This document shows positions 12,257 to 23,900 of a stretch of 64,000 nt of DNA, piece after piece (position 1 is the first letter of the stretch; each line of letters begins with the position of its first letter). Where the stretch lies: positions 33,916,001-33,980,000 of the forward strand of contig OX485804.1 in assembly GCA_950295325.1 (NCBI GenBank), given 5' to 3'. Position numbers and translations under genes: made by a program. This DNA is from Polytrichum commune. Taxonomy: Eukaryota > Streptophyta > Polytrichopsida > Polytrichales > Polytrichaceae. The notes below the pieces were generated by a model. The model was given only the letters and a program-made list of their open reading frames with translations. It did not search any database and had not been told where the DNA came from.

Positions 12257-13346
12257 CGATCATGCCCCTCAATTTTATGTTTAGCCATTTCATATTGTCA
12301 TAATATCGTCAATTTGGCCCACTTGGAAAATGTTTGACATAGTACGAGTTTGTATAAAGACGAAGTGTGTTGTTGGCACCGCAATGCTATGTAGTAGTGT
12401 GTGTTTATTTTCACTTTTCTTTATATTTTTAGAATTGCATATTATCTACCCAAGTTGCAATAAAGAATTTGACAATTTGCTTCCAAAAGAACGCACCAAT
12501 GCTAAAATTTCATTTTCTTTCTTAAGGTGTGGGATTGTGACAATTATGATAAATAAATTAAAGAATATTAATTAAAACAATGCTAAATTGGCCTAGTAAT
12601 AATTAAGTTTAATCAAAAGCTAGGCTAAACATCCACCTCTTTAACTTGGGCCCCTACCATTGTTACCCAAGATAAAACGCATAAAATCATGTTATAACAT
12701 GTACATTTCATTTTTACACATTTTGATCCTGAAAACCATGAATTGGTTTGAAGAGATCCACTTGAAATAAACTGACCACATATTGATGGGGTTTATGTTT
12801 TTACTAAACCTCCTTCACCTTGGTAATAGTGGTGGGGGCTACAATAGCTCAAAGAGGTGGGCGTCTCTACATGGCCTTGATGAAACCACAACCAATCAAT
12901 CAAAACATAATACTAATTATTCACGCGAATCACGATTGCTAAACCTAAATACGAATACGATTCAATACGTACATACACCTTCCATACTCTGTATTCGTTC
13001 CATATACACTACAATCGGATACGTATGCTATTATGCAATTGTGTTACCTTGAGTCGAACCCTGCAAAGTCTTGAAGTAATAAAAGTGCATATAAGTGGCC
13101 ATTCCTCCATTATACTTGTCAAAGTACGTATTGAATAAATGGGAATGATATATACATACGACATATATACGGATTAAGTATGTACGATATATACATGCTC
13201 CTTCCTTGGCATTTTCTCAACTCCATACGTACATCCCAGTCAAGATACGTATACTCAGACTGTCAGACCTGCCTATTGTCTTTTACGCTGTTTCCGCTGT
13301 TGCAGAGAAGAGAACGATCTTCGGAGTCTTCACGTCGGAGGTTTTG
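12257..13346. other. Intergenic DNA upstream of the CAND-type gene
   Basis: This is AT-rich, non-coding sequence. Repeated CGTAT/TACGTA words occur between about 12940 and 13260, without a clear unit. The promoter of the gene starting at 13605 presumably lies in the right part. Confidence 0.4.
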
Positions 13347-13604
13347 AGGGGGAGAGCGAGGGGGGAGAGAGAGAGAGATTCAAAGTTGCGCGAGGTCGCC
13401 GGAGGCTAAGTTAACTTGTCACGTTGTTGAGCTTGTGGACTTGTTGTGTGTTGAAGAGGAGTGGTGAAGAAGTTAGGGTTTTGGTGTGGCCGGGGTTGTG
13501 CGTGCGGACATGTTTGTTGATGCGTAGGAGAGTCGGAGGATTGTCGGTAGGCAGAGGGTGAAAGAGGATGTGAAAGAGAGCTTTAGGATATCGGCCACGG
13601 GAAA
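13347..13604 (+). promoter_or_regulatory. Probable 5' UTR with GA tract
   Basis: A purine tract ending in GAGAGAGAGAGA (about 13347-13380) and a GT-rich leader without introns precede the ATG at 13605. GA/CT-rich leaders are common in plant genes. The transcription start cannot be fixed from sequence. Confidence 0.4.
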
Positions 13605-14924
13605 ATGGGAGGGATGGCAGGCCTGCTGAGGATGCTGGTGTTGGTGATCTTGGCGGCAGCCGTGCCTTTCAGTGTTGCGGAGATCAAGCATTTGAGCATC
13701 AAGGATGACGGGCGTTTGATTATTCCCTTTGAAACGTTCGGGTTCTCAGCTGGAGGGGAAGTGGAGATCACTGTTTCAGATGTGCAGGTAACAGATCCCG
13801 CAGCAGATAGAACGAGGATGGGGTTCTTCCTATCTACCATGGATGATCTGTTGCCAGTGATCGCTAGCCTACAAGAAAAGCGTCAGAACTGTCTCCTTGA
13901 TAGTAGTTTGATAAGCACACTTTTTACACTGGAAGATGTACTGAAGAATCCTGCAGGCTCTGGCAAGATCTACAATACGACTAAAAAAGTGGACTATCCC
14001 AACGAGTACAGCCTCTTCTTCCAGAATTGTCTGGGGACTATCTTATCTATGGATGTCCGCACTTCGATGTACAATGTGGAAAATGGATACAAGGATTACC
14101 TACCCGTGGGGTTGACGGTGTTGCCAAAGCTGTACTTCATATTTTTTCTGGCATATGCTGCTCTTCTAGGGATTTGGATATACGTGTGCTGGAATCAGAG
14201 GCTGACGATGCATCGCATCCACATATTGATGGGCGCGCTGCTTGTGTTGAAGGCTTTGAATTTGATCTGTGAAGCAGAGGATAAGCAGTATGTGAAGAGG
14301 ACAGGAACTCCACATGGATGGGATGTCGCCTACTATATTTTCAATTTCCTCCGAGGTTTGATGCTGTTCAGTGTGATTGTCCTCATTGGAACTGGATGGT
14401 CATTCTTGAAGCCCTTCCTTCAAGATAAGGAGAAAAAGGTCCTTATGGTCGTCATACCTCTTCAGGTTTTTGCAAACACTGCTTTCATCGTGTATGACGA
14501 AGCAGGCCCATCGACAAAAGATTTTTTCACATGGAAGCAAGTGTTCCTCCTGTTGGACATTATCTGCTGTTGCGCAGTATTATTCCCCATCGTCTGGTCC
14601 ATCAAGCATCTGAGAGAGGCTTCTCGAACCGACGGTAAGGCTGCAAGGAATCTGGTAAAGCTTACCCTGTTCCGCCAGTACTACATAGTGGTTGTCAGCT
14701 ACATCTACTTTACACGTATAGTTGTGTTTGCACTCTTCACCGTTACTGTGTATCGGTACCGATGGACCAGCAAATTTGCCGAAGAGGCAGCTTCCCTAGC
14801 ATTCTACATCTACACCGGCTACAAGTTCAGGCCAGTGGTGCACAACCCATACTTTGTGCTGGATGATGATGAGGAGGAGGCTGCTGTTCAGGAGGCTTTA
14901 AAGGATGATGAATTCGATCTGTAG
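13605..14924 (+). CDS. CAND/GOST-type seven-transmembrane protein
   Basis: The frame encodes an intact 439-residue protein of the lung seven-transmembrane (GPR107/GOST) family, closest in my reading to Arabidopsis CAND6/CAND7, candidate G-protein-coupled receptors probably acting in the secretory or endosomal system. Residues 1-25 form a signal peptide. A lumenal domain follows to about residue 175 and contains an NTT glycosylation site near 124. Seven hydrophobic segments lie near 176-197, 205-223, 240-266, 278-298, 308-333, 358-378 and 393-408. Family signatures include TPHGWDV, GTGWSFLKPFLQ, DIICCCAVLFPIVWSI and DGKAARNL-KLTLFRQ. The tail is acidic (DDDEEEAA) and ends DDEFDL. The gene has no intron, its length is normal for the family, and nothing looks broken. 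Exact orthology within the CAND group is uncertain. Confidence 0.95.
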   Translation: MGGMAGLLRMLVLVILAAAVPFSVAEIKHLSIKDDGRLIIPFETFGFSAGGEVEITVSDVQVTDPAADRTRMGFFLSTMDDLLPVIASLQEKRQNCLLDSSLISTLFTLEDVLKNPAGSGKIYNTTKKVDYPNEYSLFFQNCLGTILSMDVRTSMYNVENGYKDYLPVGLTVLPKLYFIFFLAYAALLGIWIYVCWNQRLTMHRIHILMGALLVLKALNLICEAEDKQYVKRTGTPHGWDVAYYIFNFLRGLMLFSVIVLIGTGWSFLKPFLQDKEKKVLMVVIPLQVFANTAFIVYDEAGPSTKDFFTWKQVFLLLDIICCCAVLFPIVWSIKHLREASRTDGKAARNLVKLTLFRQYYIVVVSYIYFTRIVVFALFTVTVYRYRWTSKFAEEAASLAFYIYTGYKFRPVVHNPYFVLDDDEEEAAVQEALKDDEFDL

Positions 14925-16138
14925 AACCATACCGTGAACGGAGCAGTGAGATCCTTACTGGATGTTCAGTTGAGGCTCTTAGGAGCAGGTTGGAAGTCCA
15001 TTCTGCAAGACGAGCATGCATGACTACACCTATCACAATTGCAGGTCAGAATGGTACAGCATCAGTGCATCTTGTGCTGCATGTGAGCCCTGTCTAGGTG
15101 CCTTTGATTCTTGACACTTGGAATCGCATGATTGGCATTGTTCAACATGCTAGCTCTGAGTAACTGCTTCTTGAATATCTCTAACATCGTATATCTTCCA
15201 GGGGATATCTGATTATGCGTAACTGTAGTTAGTTTTCAGTTGCAGTAGAGCATCTGCCAGTGTATTCCCACACTTCCACTTGATGCGGTGCCTTCTAGTG
15301 TATTAGGTGAAGCTGGCCCCAGCGTAAACTTGGTTCATTCATTTTGTTCAGAACAACGATATTTTTATATCCTATGCACATATTGAAGTGTTTCTTTTTC
15401 TGTAAATGCTTCATTCATGCTGTACAGCGCTTGTGACATGGAATTGTGCTCAGTATTAGCTTCTGTGTATCTGCTTCTTTACCAGGTATGTGAAAATGAC
15501 TAGTCAAAGTTTTTGAAAAACCTGTAAGAAATGCTCAATATCTCCTGTGATTAGTCTGGTCTAGGATTTGAACTTGAGGGTTGTAGACTTTTAATCGCTA
15601 GGGTGAGTGACACCAAACTTGAGACACTACATTCGTCACATTTGGAACCCCAGCTGCAAGTTTACATCCATTGTGATCTTTTGCCCCTGCATACCTATTG
15701 TATCTGTGAATCGCCTCTGTCCCCTGTGCTTTTTGGCCATACTGCATTACTAAATGCAACCTGTTGCTAGTGCGGCCTTATCTTGGTCAAGAAATGTCTT
15801 GAAAGAGAAAATTTGTGTTTTCAATTGTAGAAGACCAATTTATGATCACTTATGTGTTCGAGCACATTCATCAAAATAATTTCCATACTATGGAAAGGAT
15901 CCTTTGAAACTCAGGCAAATCAGTTTTTGGTGGGTGTTTAGGTGCTGGTGTGTGTTTCTTACTTCGGATTTGTCCATGACTGCGGCTCCCAACTCGACAA
16001 AAATTGATTGAAATCCCCATCAACTGAATTGGCAAGTGTGTGCATTTAACGAGGAATTGAAGAGAGATCAATAAATAAGTGGGTCTCCACAGTTGATCAA
16101 AGATATACAACTACTAGTTAGTAACACAAGAGATATTA
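14925..16138. other. 3' UTR of the CAND-type gene, then intergenic DNA
   Basis: The first few hundred bases are GC-balanced like a transcript end and include TGTAA words (for example near 15400) that could serve as plant far-upstream polyadenylation elements. I see no clear AATAAA. From about 15500 onwards there is no recognisable feature. Confidence 0.4.
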
Positions 16139-16140
16139 TA

Positions 16141-16786
16141 CAGTAATGTCCTGATTATGTACGCACCTGTTTAAGTATGCATCCCGGTTAAGTGCGAATT
16201 TTTTGACAAAAAACAGGGTTCATACTTTATTGTTTGAACATCTCATGCAGAGTCATTTGCTGCAAATGCATGAATTTTTTTTTATGCTTGACATTCAATG
16301 TCAGGTTGTTAACGTTTCGTTGAAACATTTCAAACGATTGTCGTAGTTCATCGTACATATGTCCAGCTTCCATTTGAACATCAGAGCAAACTGATTGGTC
16401 GTCAATGTCGAGGACAATCTTGTGTAGAGCTTCAAAGCCTTTGAAATTGGTAGCAATTTCAATTTAACATCATCAGACTTCAGTGTCGTTAATTGCAGTA
16501 TGTTTTCATGATTGTCCCAGACTTTTTGGATGGCACCTTCACTAACTTCATACTCCCGCTCTTGCCCTAGTGCCCGCTTCCTCGGCGTGTTCGGCTTGCT
16601 CAACTTTGCAATGATTTCACATCGTTGGGCTTTAGTCAAGCGGGTTGCCTCAGGTTCCATCCATTTTCCGATGTGAGTCATCGAACCAGAGGGTCTAGAA
16701 AGCGGTATGAGTAAAGTACACACCTACCAACTAAGTGTGCACCAACGGCTCCAATTCAAAGTGCGTACTTAAGCGGGAGATTAGTA
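16141..16786 (-). mobile_element. Deleted pogo/Tigger-like transposon
   Basis: The left end starts CAGTAATGTCCTGATTATGT and the right end, read inverted, starts TACTAATCTCCCGCTTAAGT; both continue into GTACGCA or ACGCA. TA dinucleotides flank both ends (16139-16140, 16787-16788), as in Tc1/mariner/pogo insertion. The ends belong to the CAGTAA..TCGATTAT-like pogo terminus class. It contains a minus-strand transposase N-terminal remnant. At 646 bp it is far shorter than an autonomous element, so most of the transposase is deleted. Confidence 0.75.
16301..16723 (-). pseudogene. Pogo/Tigger transposase N-terminal fragment
   Basis: The 140-codon frame contains RLTKAQRCEIIAKL and, further on, VSEGAIQKVWDNHENIL. 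This pattern fits the helix-turn-helix DNA-binding domain at the N-terminus of pogo/CENP-B-like transposases. The DDE catalytic domain is absent, and the last 50 or so residues resemble nothing I know. Its position inside a pair of pogo-type ends supports the call. It is a relic, not a working gene. Confidence 0.6.
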
Positions 16787-16788
16787 TA

Positions 16789-17282
16789 TTAATGACCTTG
16801 ATTGTCCAATACATTCTTTGATTTATTTTCAATGTGCATGATTATCCAGTGAGTTCACACATAAGCCAGTAGGTCCAAACCCTAATTCTTCTATCCTAGC
16901 TTGGCTTTCATACAACTCATTGTCCCTTGCTCTTGTTAGTTACTAGTATTTGATTTTTCAATAGGGACTTATGGGGCTCCTCAAATTCATGACTTCCAAT
17001 GTAACAAAGTTTTGATCATAAAATTGAAACATATTCTTATACCAACAATGTTGGGTTGGTATCGTTTTTTCATATACTATTGTCCCATTAGCCTTTTGGC
17101 TTCCCAGACTTTAAAATTGATTTCATTTTATTTCATTTTAATTGGGCAAAGATATTGAAAAATAATTTGCAATGTGATCCCAGTGGATTGGATGTTTGAC
17201 ATTTTTCAAAATATTGCTTATTTATACCTAGGTTGAACCTAGATACACACAATGGTCTACATCATTCATAATTACCTTCCAC
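16789..17282. other. Intergenic DNA, nothing recognised
   Basis: This is AT-rich spacer between two transposon remnants, with no coding or structural signal. Confidence 0.5.
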
Positions 17283-17531
17283 GGCATGGAATTCGTGGTG
17301 TCTACGGAAACTCATCCATCATGGACGAAGGGACTCAAGTATAAAAAGTCCTTTACAAGATCGAGGGCCAACTCATCCCCATTTGACTCTACTAGACTTA
17401 TTCATGATCTCTTGCTCTAGTTCCAGAGTTGATTATTTCTAAAATAGTAATCTACAAGTTTTAATATGACTCAATGTGTTTTCACCTTTGCAATGGATGA
17501 GTTTATGTAGACACCTTAAACCCCCTAGCCT
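17283..17531. mobile_element. MITE-like TIR element, family M2, copy 2
   Basis: Inverted ends GGTGTCTACGGAAACTCATC (from about 17298) and its near-complement at 17493-17515 bound a non-coding interior. Read against the reverse complement of 8130-8376, the interior aligns through shared words such as GAGGGCC, TTTGACTCTA and CTAGACT. This copy is therefore a diverged, oppositely oriented member of the same family. Confidence 0.65.
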
Positions 17532-19020
17532 TCTTCCATCTTGCAATACGACCGTAACACTAATCTATACTTCCTAGGTAGGGTTTGCACCAACATGTAT
17601 CCTTTACTAACATTGATTATAAAGTTAGTTTGCTTCACATGAAGCCTTGCTGGTAACTAACATTATGCTAAGTTAGTAACGTAAGACTAAGTCAACTACA
17701 CACTAATAGCTTCTACATTGAAACTCATGTTTTTGTGTTGGTAAGATAGACGATGGGAAAGAGGGGCTTTAGTTACCACTAGAGGGGTTGGTATTGACAT
17801 AACATTATTTAGCTGCATGGTTGTGTTTCTCTCTATATATAGCATCTAACATGGGCCTCCACTATCTTACATTCATGGGAAGAAACTCAAAAAATAAGAA
17901 GAAAGTGACGCCGGTGCGAATAATGAATAGTGTTGGTACTTTCGGTGAATAATATCGAGGTGAACAATGTCTTTTGTAAACAATGTTAAGATGAATTATG
18001 ATTCTTGTGAATTGTGCAGGTGTATCACTCCACCCAACTTTCCAAGCGTAGGTCTGAATGTATGAATAATAAATGAATATTCTTACTTTGTTCAAGGACC
18101 TCGCATAATATAAATGACATATTCCAGGGTCGTGGAACTAACCCACATGGTTGAATAATGTTATAGAGGGAGCATACGAGATGGGTAAGATAGGTGTGGC
18201 ACATGGAGTAACATCCCCTCGTGTAAATGATAGCATTGATGCAAAGTGTCGTTGTTTACCGTAAGAGATGAGTGTAACTTACCTTGTGGTTCGAATCATG
18301 CCCCAGTGTTGTGCTAGTATTATTTTCCCCATATACAAATGGGCATAGGTGTCTAGGGCCAAGCATTCATAGCACTTAAGTTGATGATGCAAGTGTTAAA
18401 AATTCTTTATAGTCCGTATTTCATTTCAAAACATATTTGACCCCGTATTTAGTAGGTACCAAAAAACCCAAATTATATTGTTTGTGGTAGTTATCATGGA
18501 CCACAATATATACGAGGAAACCAACACTAAAAATCAGGATGATATTGTGGGTGCACATTGTATTCCAATTCATAGTATATAATATTGGAGGCATTTATTG
18601 TAGGTAATGATGTTTCAATTGGATGGAAGATAGTGTGCATTTGAAGGACTTTCAAGAAAGTGAGATCCAATTCATAACCATCATGCATGAACAATTTTAA
18701 TCTGGATGTATAATACATTATTTATTTCCATAAATAGATTTTCAATCATATTGAAAATATTTACTCCTTTTAAATTTCACTTGGAAAAGGTTTTTTTTCT
18801 TCTAAAGAATGAATTTCCATGTATTTTGGTTATGTGAAGAGATTGATGCAAAAACATTTCCCTCTAGTATAAGCTTCCACACTATTTCAAAGTGTGATGG
18901 TGTATAATATGGGCCACATTAGAGTGCATCAAAGGGTAAGTCACATTATAAGTATGCTCACCATATTGACAACAAGTGGCTAGTTGCAAGAGTGCTTTGC
19001 CTTATTATTATCTTACAAAC
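17532..19020. other. Intergenic DNA, nothing recognised
   Basis: This is AT-rich sequence with short frames only. No known domain, RNA gene or TIR pair was found. Confidence 0.5.
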
Positions 19021-19380
19021 GTGGCCAAATTTGGTTGGTTTTTTTACCAAGACCAAACTTTGGCTCATTTTAGAGACCACTTTACATCAACAATCGCTTG
19101 CAATTGGGTTCCATTCAAAGAGCAAATTACTGACACCATATGTGTTCGGTTTTGGTTGGTTTACCAAACTTTACCCATTTTAGAGACCACCCTAGGCCTC
19201 TTCTCACAAAATAATGCCAATTACAAACAATACAAAACTTTGGCTCATTTTGGAGATCACTTTACATCAACAATCACTAGCAACTAGACTCCATTTGAAG
19301 AGCAAATTACTAACACCATATGTGGCTAAGTTATGGTTGGTTGCCAAACTTTGGCCCATTTTGGAGACCACCCTTAGGTC
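19021..19380 (+). repeat. 180-bp tandem duplication with ~90-bp subunits
   Basis: The text at 19021-19200 recurs at 19201-19380 with about 180-bp spacing; for example, AAACTTTGGCTCATTTT starts at 19056 and again at 19236. Inside each unit, a GGTTGGT..CCAAACTTT..CCATTTT(A/G)GAGACCAC block occurs twice, so the unit itself may be an older duplication. Only two full units are present. Confidence 0.75.
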
Positions 19381-20260
19381 TCTTCACACAAGGCATAGCC
19401 AATAAACAACTTAGTCTAATGGAAAACAAGTGCTACGCATGTAAGGTTTTGCCCATTGAATGAATTGATAATTGGTTGTATTTTTGTGTGTTGTAGTATA
19501 TTAAGAAGAATGAAAATGTGTGATGTAATCTCGTACTTTATTGAAGTACTTTGACCTCTCCTTGTCTATAGCTCTCCGCATGCCTTATCTTAAGAGTGGG
19601 AGTTAGTTTAAGTTCTAGATAGCTCTATCTAGTTTCTTACACGAGTTTCTAGTTGTCTAAAGTTCACTTAGTTTCATCCACATACATTCATATAGGGACA
19701 AACTTAAGGGTGGAAAAAGGAGTTTTTTTCATTTATTGAATTTTTCTCATCCACCCAATACATTCATCCTTAAGCTCTAATGTCCAAGGCTAAAACTGAT
19801 CACATAGTCTTTGCCCCTAAGGTTGAGGCATCTATGACCAATCAAATATTAGAGTTTGCATTTGTTTAGGAGGAGTAATAGATGGGGATTGTTTTCTTCT
19901 TGCTAAGAGAAACAAATTCTAAAGCAAGTGCAAATTTACTTTAAAGTTTACTAGAGAACATAATCAATGTATATGTCAACCCATAATTGCTCATCAAAAT
20001 GCTAATTCTTGGCTACAATAATTATCAAAGCTCTTATGAGAGTAATCAATCACAAACCGCCACACCTTAACTATGTTCGCCTAAAAAAATGTAGATATTG
20101 TCCATGTTGGTTACATGTACCTTGGTGAGCAGATAAATGAACCTCTTCAACTATGGATGCCTTGACCTTCATGGGACAAAGCCAGTAAATTGGGACAAAT
20201 GAACTATAGAATTACATGAATAGGTTCTTATTGGACCCCCTTAGCTTACATTACAATCAA
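19381..20260. other. Intergenic DNA, nothing recognised
   Basis: No coding, RNA or element-terminal signal was found. Confidence 0.45.
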
Positions 20261-20620
20261 AGCACCTATTCCCCGATTAGGAAACCATCGGGAACCAACA
20301 GGCTACCATAATTTCGGTCAAGCTGCCACTAAATTCCAATTAGCCTACAACCAATATTGTCATGACACATGTCCTTGGTTTTGATGCTAAAGTGAAGAGG
20401 AATGAATGATGAAAACGAATAATGTTGACAAACTCTAGACATTGGTAATATGTTCAGGCCAACTTTTGGCTTCAAAATTTCACAATAATTTCAATGTAAG
20501 AAAATAAAATTACTGAAAAATTTGCAATCCTCTTGATTTTTACCTTCCTACACATGGAAAATTTGCGCCGCCTCATAAATCTCTTAAGTGGCCGGTAATG
20601 GGCGCCTCTACTCTACATGA
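20261..20620 (+). repeat. Dispersed repeat, copy 1 (partner at 50779)
   Basis: The segment from AGCACCTATTCCCCGATTAG to near CGCCTCTACTCTACATGA is matched in direct orientation by 50779-51160, with scattered substitutions and small indels. It is non-coding, and no inverted ends or target duplication were detected. It could be part of a solo LTR or another degraded element. Confidence 0.65.
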
Positions 20621-20814
20621 CTCGTGGCACGAAGCCTCAGCCCATGATACCGGTAGTGTTGGGTACTTATAAAACCCTTACAAGCAGCTTATTCTTATAC
20701 ACGGGTTGAAGCACTGTATGTTTACAGACCCGCCGTAGATACCCTCCGTAGATACCCGCCCGGTGGTCTTCTTACACCTTGCAATGCAACCCTAGTTTAG
20801 TTGTGGATACATGG

Positions 20815-20901
20815 GATCGGTGAGGAAAGAGCAAGATCGAGCGAGCAGAGGAAGAAAGAAAGGAAGGAAGAGGGAGCGCAACGTCCATCCAGACCGCAAT
20901 C
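20815..20901 (+). promoter_or_regulatory. Purine-rich 5' leader of AP3M
   Basis: A purine-rich stretch (GAGGAAAGAGCAAGATCGAG, then GAAAGAAAGGAAGGAAGAGG) runs up to just before the AP3M start codon. It is most simply its 5' UTR. Confidence 0.4.
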
Positions 20902-23900
20902 ATGCTGCAGTGCATGTTCCTCCTCTCGGATCTCGGGTGCCTGCTTTCTTCCTTCGAATTTTTGAGCAATTTTGCACCTCTTTTGACCAATTTTTAAAAC
21001 CTTTGTCAAGGGAACTTGTTGATCCGGGCGATCTCGCGTAGAGCTTTTGTGCATTGTCGACTGTTAGTTCCTCGGGGTTGTATAATCGCATCTTTGCCTC
21101 AATCCGTGAGACTTTTGGTCTCTTCAAATTCTACACACACCAATTGTAATTGCGTGAAGTTCCGCTCATTAAGGTTTCTTTAAAAGGACAAATGCAGTGC
21201 AAGTCAGGAGCGAGGGATTCTTCATTCTGGTTCAGAATGTAATTGATTCTTTGGATTGTCACTTGTGAACTTATCCACCGCTGGAGACCGTCCTGCACAC
21301 GACCTGTTGCATTTACGCTGTAGTACAGTGTGGTTTAGTTTGCCTTGACGATTTCGTTTCTGTAGCCGAAATTTTCCAGGAGCGGCTTGCTAATTCTCCT
21401 CCATAGTTAAAGCCTACTGAGGAGACGATCACGTAGCAGCTTCTAGCTGGATTTTGACCTTTGCATTCTGAAGTTTAGTAGAACATGACAGGATAGTTTT
21501 TTTAACTCTATGATACCAGCTAATGCTCTTCAACTGGAATCGAAAACGAGCTTATGAAGACATTCCTGCGATCCGCTGACACATTGCTAGAGGCCTCCTG
21601 TTTCACTGAGTACCAATCATTTAAAGAAATTTATGATTTGAATGGAAAATTTAATTGCATAAACTGTGTTCTCATTCCTAAGGGTGGTGAAAGGTTTATT
21701 TAATGGGGAGAGAATAACCAAGTTGGTAGACTGAAGTTTAATGGTGCAGAAGAGGTTCTCCCTGCCTTCAGGCTTTTTGACGACTCATGTCCCATACTCC
21801 ATACTGGAGTGTTGAAGTTGCAGCCTTTGCAGTGTTTTATTTAGGTTTCTGAGGACACATCAAATTGGAATTATGAGGGAAGGATGCTGTCCAATGTGTA
21901 ACTAAGGGGGTTTCAGACATTCTTTGATCTAGGACTAGGTGGTGGACTGGTACAACAGATGATTCTTGTATAACCAACCGCAAGAGCTAACTCTTAGTGC
22001 ATTGCTTGATTCAAGACTGCTCAGTAACATTGTAGGATGCATGACAGGGAGGTGATGCTTGAGAAGCATTGGATGGGACAGCAAGTGGACCGCTCCATTT
22101 GTGCCTGGTTCTGGAAACAAGCTCATCCTCCGGTATGTGTTCTCTTCTGTACTCAATCCCAAAGTGTAATCTTATAAAGTATTCTCACTTACTCAGAGCC
22201 ATAACTTACAGCAGCGTTAACGATTCTCCTGGACAACTTTCTCAAGTACAGCAACTCCAAGCATGTAATGCATGCCATAAAACCTGTCGAATTTTCTATT
22301 ACGTGCATAGAGTTGTCGATGTTCATTCCCTAACTGCTTATTTAAGTACATTGTGGGTGTACACAGGAGGGGCAAAGCACTGGGCAGGTGCCGAATGTGT
22401 TAGCAGCACCTACATTCTATGTCTTACACATTGTTCGTGAGGGTGTGACGTTTTTGGCTTGTACAAAATCAGAGATGCCCCCTCTACTTGGCATTGAGGT
22501 AAAGCTTTTGCACGAAGATGATGTTCTGGTCGTTGGTGGAGATTTTTGTTGTTATTATCTGTGAGCCTATGCTATTGCTGGTTTGGTTGAATCCAATGGG
22601 TCCGCATTATAGTAAGAAATACAAGAATGCTAGTAAGCATGTCAAAACTCTGAACTAGTATTGAAGTAGCCATTCAGCAGACTGATGTTAGCTGAGCTTC
22701 TGAAGCAGTTAGCTTCCTAGTTATACCATGTTCTTTGTGTTGTAAGGGCTTCTATTTCTGATCTATGACTTAGCATGTATCGAGGTAGAGCTCCATGCAG
22801 GAGAGTCTGATGGGGCAACCGCTGATGCGGAAGTTTGTGGGCAGGGTCGCAGATGTTCTAGCTGAGTATCTCGGGGGGCTCAATGAAGACTTAATAAAGG
22901 ATAATTTTGTCATCATATACCAGGTAACCTCCTCATATGCAGGAGTTTAATGTCTGTGCCATATGCTGAGCTTAACATTGTTTGTTGAAACAGTTCATTC
23001 TAATTGCACTGAATCTGTTGTGGTGTAGTGTGTTCATTTTGTTTCCAGAAAGGGACCTTCATGGTTTCCTTTGTGCCTGCATTATTACTATTATTGGAAA
23101 AGCCTAGGGGGCAAATTTTGCTGAATGAATCGTATACTTTAGACAGGAAGGATTCAGTCTTATACATGAGGTTCATTTTGTTGGAAGTCCTCATCCCATT
23201 GGATGATGAGTATTTCTTCACTTGCATAATAATCTCCCTGTGTATACTCCATCACATACTTTTGACAGTCTTGGCCTGACAATGGATACATGCTGCTTTG
23301 CTGTTTCAGCTTTTGGATGAAATGATGGACAATGGATTTCCATTGACCACGGAACCAAATATTTTGAAGGAGATGATAGTTCCATCCAACATAGTCAGCC
23401 GGGTTCTGAGTGTGGTCACAGGCTCGACATCAACTATGAGCAGTACTCTTCCTTCAGCCACTTCATCAAATGCACCCTGGCGAGCAAGTGGCATCAAGCA
23501 CACAAACAATGAGATCTACTTTGATCTTATTGAAGAAATGGATGCCACTGTAAATAGGTAACTCCACCCTCAAGTCCGAAGATTTGATGAAATATGATTT
23601 TCAAATATACTCTAAGAGTAAGCAATCTCAACATGTCTTGATGGAGAATGAACTTGACACAGTGTTCTTTCAGATTTACCTAATGTTGTATGGTTGCAGG
23701 GATGGGTTTCTTGCCAGATGTGAAGTATATGGAGAGCTTCAGGCTACATCACGGCTGTCTGGTATGCCAGATGTTTCACTGACATTTGCAAATCCATCCA
23801 TCCTCAATGATGTTAGGTTCCATCCATGTGTTCGTTTTCAACCATGGGAGAGCAATCAAAGGCTTTCCTTCGTGCCTCCAGATGGCTCCTTCAAGCTCAT

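Noticed and set aside
13048-13062. B-box-like GGGTTCGACTC (minus strand)
   Set aside because: No matching A box or acceptor stem is present.
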